A stretch of DNA of 64,000 nucleotides from Pseudoxanthomonas sp. JBR18 (GTDB lineage: Bacteria > Pseudomonadota > Gammaproteobacteria > Xanthomonadales > Xanthomonadaceae), in assembly GCF_028198165.1 (NCBI RefSeq), contig NZ_CP116339.1, forward strand, positions 3,417,001-3,481,000. Direction: 5' to 3'. Numbering within the stretch: the stretch's first letter is position 1; every line of letters begins with the position of its first letter. The notes under the pieces are model-generated. The model ran no database searches and was not told the origin of the DNA. It saw only the letters and a list, made by a program, of their open reading frames with translations. Below, one piece after another: positions 32,285 to 40,847 of this stretch. The position numbers were made by a program, and so were the translations under genes.

Positions 32285-35107
32285 ATGAACATCAGGGAAT
32301 GGGGGCGGGGCCGCACGGGCGGCCGGCTGGCGTTGAGTACGCTGGCATGCGCGGTGATGGCGGCATGCGGCGGGGGCGGGGGAGGCGGCAATGTGCGCGA
32401 GACGCCGCCGCCAGTCACCACGCCGCCCGACCCAGTCACGCCGCCACCGGTGACCTCACCGGTGGTGTCCACGCCGGATCCGGCATACAGCAAACACCTG
32501 ACGTTGACCCACGCCGATGTCGCCCGGGCCGCTGGCTTCACCGGTGCCGGGACCGCTATCGGCATCGTCGACACCGGCGTGAACAGCAAGCACCCGGCCC
32601 TCTCGCCGCGGGTCACAGCCAACCTGACCTACGTCAACAGCACCGACAACGACCTGGCCAAGCAGGACGTGGTCGGACACGGCACGGCCGTGGCACAGGT
32701 GGCCGCCGGGACCGCGTTTGGTGCCTGGCCAGGTGGCGTGGCGCCGGGCGCCACGATCGTGTCGGCGCGCATCATCTCCGACAAGGAGCCAAGCGACGAC
32801 GGCTCCGGGCAAGGCAACCAGACCTCCGGCGCGCTCGGTCTGGCCAGCGTGCACCAGGCCCTGATCGCACGCGGGGTCAAGGTCATGAACAACTCCTGGG
32901 GTGGGGTCTATTGGACCGATCCGGCCGCCACCGCACCCATCGCGCAGGAGTACCGTCCTTTCGTGATCGGCAACGATGGGATCGTGGTCTTTGCCACGGG
33001 CAACGACGGCAACGCCGAGCCCACCGATACCGCCGCGCTGCCTAGCAAGCAGGGCCCCAATGGAAGCCTGCCTGCGGCGGACCTGGAGCGGGGCTGGCTG
33101 GCGGTGGCGGCGCTGGACACCGACAACCCCACGCAGCTGGCTTCCTATTCCAATGCCTGTGGCGTGGCGATGCACTATTGCCTGGTCGCGCCTGGGACGG
33201 TCGTGGTCACCGGGACCGACGATGCGCCGACCGCGCCGTCCTACTGGCAGTGGACCGGCACCTCGCTGGCAACGCCGCAGGTGTCCGGTGCCGCGGCCGT
33301 GGTCTGGCAAGCCTTCCCGTATTTCAGCAACGACCTGGTGCGCCAGACCCTGCTGGGAACCGCCACCGACCTGGGCACGCCCGGGGTCGACGCCGTCTTT
33401 GGCTATGGCCTGCTGGATGTCGGCAAGGCCATCGGCGGTCCGGCCAAGCTCGACTGGGGGACGGTGGCGGTGAGCTTCACTGGGGCATCGACCTGGTCCA
33501 ACGACATCAGCGGTGCCGGTGGCATCCGCAAGTCCGGCGACGGGACGTTGACCCTGTCCGGGCAGAACAGCTACCTCGGGACGACCGAGGTGCAGGGCGG
33601 CAGCCTGGTGTCCCGCCACGGCGTCCCTGGAGCGGCCACGATTGCGGCCGGCGCGCGCATGACAAGCTCGGGCGGCATCGGCGGAAACCTCAGCAACGCG
33701 GGCAATGTCCGGTTTGATGGCGCGGCGGGGACCCGGATCATCGACGGCAACTTCGTCCAGGCCGGCAGCGGCACGCTGGAGTACCAGGTCGGCACCCCGC
33801 TGAAGGCGACGGGGACGGCGTCGCTGGATGGGACGCTGCAGGTCTTCGGGGTCGCCAGCGGCTACGTGCGCAGCAGCCGGGAGTCGGTGCTGTCGGCCGA
33901 TGGCGGCCTGAGCGGCACCTTCGCCAGCCTGACCGCCGGCTCCGGGGTGTTCCTGGAGGCCTCGCTGGACTACACCAGCACCCAGGCCTGGCTGGACATC
34001 ACCCGGCTGGACATCACCGCGACCGCTGCCTCGCTGGGCATGAGCCCGGCTGCGGTCGGCAGTGCCCAGCGCGTGGACCAGGCGCTGGACCAGATCGATG
34101 GTGGGGCGGCAGTGTCCGGGGATTTCGTCGGCCTGGCCGGGGACTTCCTGCACTCAGCCAGCACGGCGGCGGCCCAGCGCTCGTTGGAGAGCCTGTCAGG
34201 CCAGGCCCATGCCGCGGCCGACATGTTGACACTGGACGTGCTGGACATGCGTCGGCGCGCACTCTCGGTCCGCGAAGCGGCGCGTACGGGCGGCGCGGGG
34301 AGCTGGTTTGCGTCCCTTGACGATCGCCAGGCGCGTGGCCTGGGGGTCAGCGCCTTCGATGTCGGCGGCTGGATGCTGGGCAACGAAGTCGCGTTGGCAC
34401 CGGGACTGGTGTCGGGCGTTTCGTTCGGTCAGGTCGACGCGGGTGGGCAGTTCGCCCTGGCCGGCGACAGCAGCCGTGACCGGCAGACCCATATCGCCTT
34501 CTATGCGGCCCAGCACTGGTCCCACGGCTACGCGCTGGCCCAGGTCGGCACCGGGTTCTATACGCGCCAGTTGCAGCGCCAACTGTTCCTCGGGGACGCC
34601 GCCTATGGGGTCGGCAGCCGCGAGCGCGGGGCCATGCAGTTTGCCAGTATCGAGGCCGGGCTCCCGGTTTCGTGGGCGGATGCGACGCTCACGCCGTACG
34701 TCGGCGGTGACCAGGTGTCGCTGTCGCGCGACGGGTTTTCCGAGACGGGTGCGCAGGGGTTCGGGCTCACCGCCGATGCCAGCGACGCGCGCCGCAGTCA
34801 GCTCATCGCGGGCCTGCGCGTGGAGCAGCCGTTGACGTGGCGCGGCGCGGCCCTGTCCTTGCGTGGTCATGCCGAGTGGCAGCAGGTGGTGTCGGCGGAC
34901 GGCTTTGTCCGGCAGGCGCGGTTCACCGGCATCGATGCCTGGGGCGCACTGTGGAACGGGGACGCCCAGGCTTCCGGTGGCCAGTTCGGGGTCTCCCTCG
35001 ACGCGGATCTGGGCCTCGGCCAGGTGATGTCCTTCGGCATGGATCGCCGCTTCGGGCCGCGTGGCACGCTGGGTGTGGTCTCGGCGCAGTATCGGGTCGG
35101 CTTCTGA
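32285..35107 (+). CDS. Subtilisin-family (S8) serine protease autotransporter with lipoprotein signal
   Basis: 940 residues. The signal region ends in a lipobox-like MAAC (Cys28) followed by seven Gly and a Pro/Thr-rich linker (38-66). The S8 catalytic triad is Asp96 (GIVDTGVNS), His132 (VVGHGTAVAQ) and Ser327 (GTSLATPQVSG). A beta-helical passenger with the autotransporter-associated repeat (LTLSGQNSYLGTTEVQGGSL) and a C-terminal 12-strand barrel (about 650-940) ending in Phe follow. Lipidated subtilisin autotransporters such as neisserial NalP process surface proteins; a similar role is inferred. Confidence 0.92.
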   Translation: MNIREWGRGRTGGRLALSTLACAVMAACGGGGGGGNVRETPPPVTTPPDPVTPPPVTSPVVSTPDPAYSKHLTLTHADVARAAGFTGAGTAIGIVDTGVNSKHPALSPRVTANLTYVNSTDNDLAKQDVVGHGTAVAQVAAGTAFGAWPGGVAPGATIVSARIISDKEPSDDGSGQGNQTSGALGLASVHQALIARGVKVMNNSWGGVYWTDPAATAPIAQEYRPFVIGNDGIVVFATGNDGNAEPTDTAALPSKQGPNGSLPAADLERGWLAVAALDTDNPTQLASYSNACGVAMHYCLVAPGTVVVTGTDDAPTAPSYWQWTGTSLATPQVSGAAAVVWQAFPYFSNDLVRQTLLGTATDLGTPGVDAVFGYGLLDVGKAIGGPAKLDWGTVAVSFTGASTWSNDISGAGGIRKSGDGTLTLSGQNSYLGTTEVQGGSLVSRHGVPGAATIAAGARMTSSGGIGGNLSNAGNVRFDGAAGTRIIDGNFVQAGSGTLEYQVGTPLKATGTASLDGTLQVFGVASGYVRSSRESVLSADGGLSGTFASLTAGSGVFLEASLDYTSTQAWLDITRLDITATAASLGMSPAAVGSAQRVDQALDQIDGGAAVSGDFVGLAGDFLHSASTAAAQRSLESLSGQAHAAADMLTLDVLDMRRRALSVREAARTGGAGSWFASLDDRQARGLGVSAFDVGGWMLGNEVALAPGLVSGVSFGQVDAGGQFALAGDSSRDRQTHIAFYAAQHWSHGYALAQVGTGFYTRQLQRQLFLGDAAYGVGSRERGAMQFASIEAGLPVSWADATLTPYVGGDQVSLSRDGFSETGAQGFGLTADASDARRSQLIAGLRVEQPLTWRGAALSLRGHAEWQQVVSADGFVRQARFTGIDAWGALWNGDAQASGGQFGVSLDADLGLGQVMSFGMDRRFGPRGTLGVVSAQYRVGF

Positions 35108-35136
35108 GGTGTCGCCGATCCGTGGGCTGAACGCAA

Positions 35137-35161
35137 CGATGCCGGCGCAAGGCCGGCATCG
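35137..35161. terminator. Hairpin between convergent autotransporter and leucine dehydrogenase genes
   Basis: Nine-base arms CGATGCCGG/CCGGCATCG, 30 bases past the autotransporter stop and 33 bases before the end of the opposing gene. Confidence 0.65.
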
Positions 35162-35193
35162 GTTACGCTCAGCTTGGGCGGACGGCCCGTGGT

Positions 35194-36294
35194 TCAGTGG
35201 TCGCCGCGCAGGTGGCTCATGTAGCGCGGCGCCGTCCGGCCCAGCGGCAGCTTGAGTTTGCCGATCGAACCAATGCGCGCCTCGGCGATGCGGTCGGCGG
35301 CGTACTGCGGCGCGATCTTTTCCTTTTCCGCCAGATCGAAGATGCGCCCGATGTTGTGGTAGATGTTGCGCATCAGGCGCATGGCACGCTCGCGGTTGTA
35401 GCCGTCGATCTCGAGGGAAACGTTCATCACGCCGCCGGCGTTGACAGCATAGTCCGGCGCGTAAAGGATGCCGCGACGCATGGCGTCCTCGCCGACCACA
35501 TGCGACATCTGGTTGTTGGCCGTGCCGCAGATGACCTTGGCGCGCAGCCGCGGCAGCGTCTCCTGGTTGATCGAGCCCTCCAGCGCGCACGGCGAAAATA
35601 CATCTGCCTGCACGTCGTAGATCTCATCCGGCTTGACCGCCTCGGCGCCGTACTCTTCCACCGCGCGCTCGACCAGTGCGGGGTTGAGATCGGTCACGAA
35701 AAGCTTGGCCCCGCGCTCCTTGAGCAGCTTCACGAACTCCATACCGATATGGCCCAGGCCCTGCACGGCATAGCTGTACTTGCCGATTTCCTCGTTGCCG
35801 AACCGGCGGTTGAGCGTGGCCATCAGTCCCTGCAGCGCGCCGTAGGCGGTGAACGGCGCCGGATCGCCCGAACCCCGGTGCACCTGATGGACGCCGACCA
35901 CGTACTCGGTCTCGCGGTAGACGTGCTCCATGTCGTTCACGTCGGTGCCCACATCCTCCGCAGTGATGTAGCGGCCGCCCAGCGAGTCGACATAGCGGCC
36001 GAACATGCGAAACAGCGCCTCGGTCTTTTCCTGCGACGGCTCGCCGATGATGACTGCCTTGCCGCCGCCGACGTTGAGCCCGGCCAGGGCGTTCTTGTAG
36101 GTCATTGTTCGGCTCAGGCGCAGCGCATCGGTGAGTGCCGCCGCGCTTTCGGTGTAGGGACGCATGCGCACGCCCCCCAGGGCTGGACCGAGCACCGTGC
36201 TGTGGATGGCGATGATCGCCTTCAACCCGGCATCGGGGTTGTGGCAGAACACAACCTGCTCATGGCCGGAGGTGTCGAGGGTCTCGAAAATCAT
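35194..36294 (-). CDS. Leucine/branched-chain amino-acid dehydrogenase
   Basis: 366 residues of the Glu/Leu/Phe/Val dehydrogenase family. The catalytic region has LGPALGGVRM and the Lys-containing MTYKNALAGLNVGGGKAVI, then a Rossmann domain with VQGLGHIGMEFVKLL. Leucine dehydrogenases are about 360 residues, shorter than glutamate dehydrogenases, and the GGGKAVI motif is typical. NAD-linked deamination of Leu/Ile/Val. The ATG at 36294 matches the family N-terminus. Confidence 0.9.
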   Translation of the reverse strand: MIFETLDTSGHEQVVFCHNPDAGLKAIIAIHSTVLGPALGGVRMRPYTESAAALTDALRLSRTMTYKNALAGLNVGGGKAVIIGEPSQEKTEALFRMFGRYVDSLGGRYITAEDVGTDVNDMEHVYRETEYVVGVHQVHRGSGDPAPFTAYGALQGLMATLNRRFGNEEIGKYSYAVQGLGHIGMEFVKLLKERGAKLFVTDLNPALVERAVEEYGAEAVKPDEIYDVQADVFSPCALEGSINQETLPRLRAKVICGTANNQMSHVVGEDAMRRGILYAPDYAVNAGGVMNVSLEIDGYNRERAMRLMRNIYHNIGRIFDLAEKEKIAPQYAADRIAEARIGSIGKLKLPLGRTAPRYMSHLRGDH

Positions 36295-36364
36295 GGTGGG
36301 CTCCAATCCGCGCAAATCCTCAGTTGCGGAGGCTTGCGTGGAACGTTTCCTAAGTGGCTGATGC

Positions 36365-36407
36365 AAAAAACAAAAGACGACGCCGCCCAGGATTGGGCGG
36401 CGGCGTC
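36365..36407 (-). terminator. Rho-independent terminator of the small membrane-protein gene
   Basis: Nine-base stem CGCCGCCCA/TGGGCGGCG, extended by four pairs beyond one mismatch. On the minus strand a T-rich tract follows, so it ends transcription from the 36527-36748 gene ahead of leucine dehydrogenase. Confidence 0.75.
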
Positions 36408-36526
36408 GCGCGGGCACAGTCTAACGATACGGGCGTCCAGTGGCGGCGGATGCACGCAATGCAGAAGGTTTGACCCCTGGTGGCCCGGAAGGGGATCGTC
36501 CGGCATTCGGCCGGACTGAGCTGGGT

Positions 36527-36748
36527 TCAGCGCTGTTGTTCGCCCGCCCCGGATGCGGATGCGGATGCCTGGGCTTCATCAGGCTGGCTGGTCTGGAGAC
36601 CGGCGGTCTGTGCGGCTTCCTCGGCCGGTGAGACGGCGTCGACGGTGCGGACGATGGAGTGTTCCTCACGCTCACTGATGGCGCGGGACAGGGGAATGCT
36701 GGCAGCGAGCAGGATTACGGCAGCAAGCAGGGCGATCACGACTTTCAT
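36527..36748 (-). CDS. Small exported or membrane-anchored protein, unknown
   Basis: 73 residues from the ATG at 36748. One hydrophobic segment (VVIALLAAVILLAASIPL) acts as signal or anchor, then a polar Glu/Ala/Gln/Ser-rich tail without cysteines. No family recognised. Its own terminator supports it as a real gene. Confidence 0.5.
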   Translation of the reverse strand: MKVVIALLAAVILLAASIPLSRAISEREEHSIVRTVDAVSPAEEAAQTAGLQTSQPDEAQASASASGAGEQQR

Positions 36749-37116
36749 GCGGCGTCTCCAGGGCCCGGCGTCCGGCGGGCAACGCGCACCACGGCGTGGC
36801 AACACCGCGGACTATCGCGGCGGCGCGGGGCGAGGTCACGACGCGTCGCACCATCGGGACCGAACTTCCGCACCAAGGCTTTCCAGACGCGCTTGCGTCG
36901 CACCCGAGAAGGCGTGTTCTACCCAGTGTGATGAAAGCAGGCGCTCTCTTTCAATCTGCCGGACGCATGTTCGAAGCTCCGACATCCAGTACCGCCTTGT
37001 ATGCGATATCTCTACGCACCGGATCTACTTTTGGGCACTGGCGCCCGAAGCTGATAGACCGTCACCCTGCGAGCCCGCCTCGAGGAGGCGGGACTTCTGC
37101 AGGGATCGGCGGCGCC
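36749..37116. other. Intergenic region, 368 bases, no gene recognised
   Basis: Somewhat lower GC in the right half (about 36900-37060). The only structure seen is a hairpin at about 37074-37091 (CCGCCTC/GAGGCGG), a probable terminator for the minus-strand stress-protein gene. Short open frames here lack coding character. Confidence 0.4.
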
Positions 37117-37605
37117 TTAGCGAAGCTGGACTTCGGCGACCTTGTCCTTGTAGTCCTGCTTGGGATCACGGCCAAGCAACAGCTTGATTCCCGCCAGCAA
37201 GCTCGAGCCGTTTTCCCAGATCTCAGCGTGTTCGGCGTCCAGGCGCAGCAAGGACAACTTCGGATCATCCTTGCCGCCCTCGTACCAGGCGGCGATGAAG
37301 GGATTCCAGAGACGATCGATGACGGCGCGATCCTTGTCGGCGACTAGGGTGCCGCGGATGCTGGCAAAAACCTCGTGGTTCTTTGAGGCAAACGCCGCCA
37401 CTGCCCGATGACCTGCGTCGAGCTTGCGCACCATTTGGTTGTCGGTGGAGGTGAAGAACCAGACTGGCCCGCCTTGGTCACCTTCGATCAGGGCGGTCAT
37501 GGGTCGCGTGTGGCCATCCTCGGCGCCTTCCAGGCCCAGCATGACGGTGCGATCGGACTTCAGGGCTTTCCAGAACTTCTGTTCCAGTGCTTCTTCCTTC
37601 GACAT
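37117..37605 (-). CDS. General stress protein 26-like flavin-binding protein (PNPOx-like)
   Basis: 162 residues with a split-barrel flavin-binding fold: KSDRTVMLGLEG, RPMTALIEGDQGGPVWFFTS and the WYEGGKDDPKLSLLRLDAEH segment. This is the pyridoxamine-5'-phosphate-oxidase-like general stress family (a Xanthomonas citri member binds FMN/FAD but lacks PNP oxidase activity). A stress-related flavin-binding role is likely. Confidence 0.85.
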   Translation of the reverse strand: MSKEEALEQKFWKALKSDRTVMLGLEGAEDGHTRPMTALIEGDQGGPVWFFTSTDNQMVRKLDAGHRAVAAFASKNHEVFASIRGTLVADKDRAVIDRLWNPFIAAWYEGGKDDPKLSLLRLDAEHAEIWENGSSLLAGIKLLLGRDPKQDYKDKVAEVQLR

Positions 37606-37741
37606 GCGGAACTCCCGTGCGTTTGAGTCCCTGAAGTCTGGAACACCGCGCGCTTGCCCAATGTCAGCGCGGCGGCACCATGGTGTTGACGCGCGGGCAA
37701 CACCTGTCGAAATGCTGCCCGCCGTGAGCGCCGTTCGCGGG

Positions 37742-38956
37742 TCAGCCGCCCGACGTATCCGTGTGACACGCGCCGAGCCGGCGCAGGCGCGGGGTCGCCA
37801 TCGGGGTGGAGAGCATCGTGCTCATCACTGCCATCAACAGCAGCGCGGTGAAGGTGGCGCTGGTGATGATGGCCTTGTCCAGCAGGATATTGGCGAAGAT
37901 GATCATGATCAGCGCCTTGGTCTGCAGCAACCAGCCGATCAGCGAGGCCTCGCCAGGCCGCCACTTCAACAGGCGCCCGGCCAGCTGCACGCCGGCCAGT
38001 TTGCCGGCGACCGCGGCAAGCAGCAGCAGGAGCGCGGCGGCGAACACGACCGCGCCGCCGACATCCCACTGGGTACGCAGCCCGGTGCTGAGGAAGAACA
38101 CCGGCATCAGCACCAACAGGACGTTGTGGCGCAGCCGGTCCATGGCGTCCTGATCGAACCAGTGTCCGTCGATCACCACCCCGGCCAGGAACGCGCCGAC
38201 CATGTAATGCAGTCCGGACCAGTCAGCGCCGAACGCACACAGCGCGAGCCAGACCAGCATCGCGTACCAGCGGTCGCGCTCGGGCAGGGCGCGCATCATC
38301 CGCCGGAACAGCACGCAAGCCACCGCGAAGGCGAGCAGGAAGCCCAACTGCCGGCCGATCCGCTGCCAGTCCATCAGCACCAGCGCCAGTACGCCCCAGA
38401 TGGCGATATCGTCCAGGCTGGCGTAGCGCAGGATGCGCTGACCCAGCGGCTGGCGCAGGATTTCCAGCTTCTCCATCAGCAGGATCAGGATGGGCAGTGC
38501 GGTGACCGCACAGGCCATGCCGACGCCAACCAGGAATTGCCACCGCTGGCCCTGCGCGCCCAGCCAGCCAGGGAACTGCAGCAGGATCAGCGCCGCCAAC
38601 GCCCCCATCAGCAAGGGCGCGCCTAGCGCCAACCCGGCGGTGATCCCGCTTTCGCGTCGATTGGCCCAGGCCCGGCTCAGGTCCAGCTCGATCCCGGCGA
38701 TCAGCACGAACAGCATGACCGCCCAGCCGCCCAGCCCGTTGAGGATTTGCACGACCTGGGGGGTGAACACGAACTGGTAATAGCCGGGCAAGGCCGCCCC
38801 CAGTACACCCGGCCCCAGCACGATGCCGGTGATGATCTGGACGACGACCAACGGGGCGAAATAGTCGGTGCGTCCCAGGCGCCAGACCAGGTAGGGCAGG
38901 CAGAAGATGATCGCCATGGCGATCAGGAAGACTTCCATGGTGCTGAGGGAATGCAT
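37742..38956 (-). CDS. Cation:proton antiporter (CPA2 family)
   Basis: 404 residues with about 12 transmembrane segments. GIVLGPGVLGAALPG, the helix with FVLIAGIELDLSRAW and the conserved ASLDDIAIWGVLALVL (Asp-Asp in the ion-binding helix) mark the Kef/NapA-type CPA2 membrane domain. No C-terminal RCK/TrkA domain, so not a full KefB/KefC. Na+ or K+ exchange for protons. ATG 38956 chosen; 38938 is possible. Confidence 0.87.
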   Translation of the reverse strand: MHSLSTMEVFLIAMAIIFCLPYLVWRLGRTDYFAPLVVVQIITGIVLGPGVLGAALPGYYQFVFTPQVVQILNGLGGWAVMLFVLIAGIELDLSRAWANRRESGITAGLALGAPLLMGALAALILLQFPGWLGAQGQRWQFLVGVGMACAVTALPILILLMEKLEILRQPLGQRILRYASLDDIAIWGVLALVLMDWQRIGRQLGFLLAFAVACVLFRRMMRALPERDRWYAMLVWLALCAFGADWSGLHYMVGAFLAGVVIDGHWFDQDAMDRLRHNVLLVLMPVFFLSTGLRTQWDVGGAVVFAAALLLLLAAVAGKLAGVQLAGRLLKWRPGEASLIGWLLQTKALIMIIFANILLDKAIITSATFTALLLMAVMSTMLSTPMATPRLRRLGACHTDTSGG

Positions 38957-39128
38957 CGATGCGTGACCTGGACGCGCGTTGCGGACGAGGCCGCGGCGGG
39001 CGGCATTATGGCGGGCCTGCGGGCGTCCGCGGCAAGGTGCCGGCCATGTCATGCCGCGCGGGAAACAATGCGACACTGCTCGCATGCGACCCGGCGGCGG
39101 GGCGCTTCCCCTCACGGCACAGGATGGC

Positions 39129-39986
39129 ATGAAGACACCACAAGGCTTGCAGGCGCTGATCGATGATGGCGTGATCGACGAGGTGCTCCGGCCGCTCAAG
39201 AGCGGCAAGGAGGCCTCGGTCTACGTGGTGCGCAGTGGCGGGGAAGTGCGCTGCGCCAAAGTCTACAAGGACATGGCCCAGCGCAGTTTCCAGCAGCGTG
39301 TGCAATACCAGGAAGGGCGCAAGGTCCGTGGCAGCCGCGAGGCACGGGCCATGGGCAAGGCCAGCCGCTATGGGCGCAAGCAGGCCGAGGCGGAGTGGAA
39401 GAACACCGAGGTCGATGCGCTCTATCAGTTGCGCGAGGCCGGCGTACGCGTGCCCGAGCCTTTCGGATATTTCAACGGCGTGCTGGTGATGGAACTGGTC
39501 ACCGATGCGGATGGATTCTCGGCGCCGCGCCTGGGGGAAGTGGACCTAAGCCCGGAACAGGCGCGCGCCTTCCATCAGGTACTGGTCCGGCAAGTCGTCA
39601 GGATGCTGTGCTGTGGTCTGATCCACGGGGATCTGTCGGCGTACAACGTCCTGGTTGGTGCCGACGGCCCGGTGGTGATCGATTTTCCGCAGGTGGTCAG
39701 CGCCTCGGGCAACAATGCGGCCCGGCGCATGCTCTTGCGCGATGTGAACAACCTCACGGCCTCGCTGGGGCGGGCAGCGCCTGAGTTGTTGGACACGTGG
39801 TACGGCGAAGAGCTGTGGGCGCTGTACGAAGCCGGTGCACTGCAGCCGGACACGGCCCTGACGGGGCGGTACAAGGCCCCCGCGCATCAGGCCGACGTCG
39901 ACGGCGTGCGCCAAGCGATCGAGGAGGCGCGCTTTGAGGCAATGATCCGCCAGCAAGGGCGTGAGGCGGCCGACGAGCAGGCGTGA
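39129..39986 (+). CDS. RIO-type serine/threonine protein kinase
   Basis: 285 residues. The atypical kinase core has LKSGKEASVYVVRSGG (P-loop equivalent), catalytic HGDLSAYNVL and metal-binding VIDFPQ, which define RIO kinases. The N-terminal region corresponds to bacterial RIO1-like proteins such as PA4780. The ATG at 39129 has AGGA upstream. Bacterial RIO kinases phosphorylate themselves and unknown partners. Confidence 0.88.
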   Translation: MKTPQGLQALIDDGVIDEVLRPLKSGKEASVYVVRSGGEVRCAKVYKDMAQRSFQQRVQYQEGRKVRGSREARAMGKASRYGRKQAEAEWKNTEVDALYQLREAGVRVPEPFGYFNGVLVMELVTDADGFSAPRLGEVDLSPEQARAFHQVLVRQVVRMLCCGLIHGDLSAYNVLVGADGPVVIDFPQVVSASGNNAARRMLLRDVNNLTASLGRAAPELLDTWYGEELWALYEAGALQPDTALTGRYKAPAHQADVDGVRQAIEEARFEAMIRQQGREAADEQA

Positions 39987-40004
39987 CGCGGCTGGCTGAT
40001 GAAG

Positions 40005-40022
40005 ATGTCATTTTCATGACAT
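40005..40022. promoter_or_regulatory. Perfect 7-base inverted repeat, candidate operator
   Basis: ATGTCAT-TTTC-ATGACAT, an AT-rich dyad in a GC-rich region, 123 bases before the PAP2 phosphatase start. It could bind a dimeric regulator or end the RIO kinase transcript. No T-run follows, so an operator is slightly favoured. Confidence 0.35.
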
Positions 40023-40145
40023 GATCCAGGTCACAGTTCATCCAGGAACCTGACAGGGGATTGGGCGTCGGCGATGCCGTGCATCGGTCATTGCGGCGGT
40101 CGAGCGGTCCGTGTCGTTTCCGGACGCGCCACCCCTGGAGCCGCC

Positions 40146-40847
40146 TTGAACACGTTCGATCAGACCTTCATCGACACGGTGAATCATTACGCCCGCCATT
40201 CCTGGGCGCTCGATCGATTCGTCGGCGTCGTTGCGATCAACCACCTGATCAAGGGCGGTGTGTTCGCCCTGCTGATCTGGTGGCAGTGGTTCCGCCTGTC
40301 GCCACGGCAGCAGGAAGACCGGGCGCGGGTGCTGGCGACCATCATGAGCAGTGTGGCGGCCATGGCCCTTGCCCGGGTCCTGGCCATGCTGCTGCCCTTC
40401 CGCAACCGTCCGATGCACGAGCCGAGCCTGCATTTCGTCCTGCCCTACGGGGCTGCGCCGGACATGCTCGATGGCTGGAGCTCGTTTCCCAGCGACCACG
40501 CCACCCTGTTTTTCGCGCTGGCCACCGGGCTGATGTTCGTCTCCCGGCGCGTGGGCCTGGCGGCGCTGGCCTACGCCACGGTCTTCGTGGCGCTGCCGCG
40601 GTTGTACATGGGCCTGCACTATCCCACCGACCTGTTGGCCGGTGCGGTGCTGGGCGTGGTGGTGGTCACGGCGGGCAACGCGCTGCTGGTCCGCACGCCG
40701 CTGCCTGACTGGCTGGTGGACTGGTGCGACCGGCATCCGGGCTACTTCTATCCAGGGATGTTCCTGTTCACCTACCAGATCGCGGATAACTTCGAGGCCG
40801 CCCGTGCGCTGCTCAAGGCGGCCTGGGGCGCGGTCTCCGGTCAGTAG
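40146..40847 (+). CDS. PAP2-family membrane phosphatase
   Basis: 233 residues with five or six membrane segments. The three phosphatase motifs are RVLAMLLPFRNRP (motif 1, Arg in place of the usual Lys), FPSDHA (motif 2) and RLYMGLHYPTDLLAG (motif 3, His and Asp). No ATG fits; the TTG at 40146, with GGAG 5 bases ahead, gives the family-like start NTFDQTFIDTVN. It probably acts on undecaprenyl pyrophosphate or a phospholipid phosphate. Its last 7 bases overlap the opposing M28 peptidase gene. Confidence 0.85.
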   Translation: MNTFDQTFIDTVNHYARHSWALDRFVGVVAINHLIKGGVFALLIWWQWFRLSPRQQEDRARVLATIMSSVAAMALARVLAMLLPFRNRPMHEPSLHFVLPYGAAPDMLDGWSSFPSDHATLFFALATGLMFVSRRVGLAALAYATVFVALPRLYMGLHYPTDLLAGAVLGVVVVTAGNALLVRTPLPDWLVDWCDRHPGYFYPGMFLFTYQIADNFEAARALLKAAWGAVSGQ

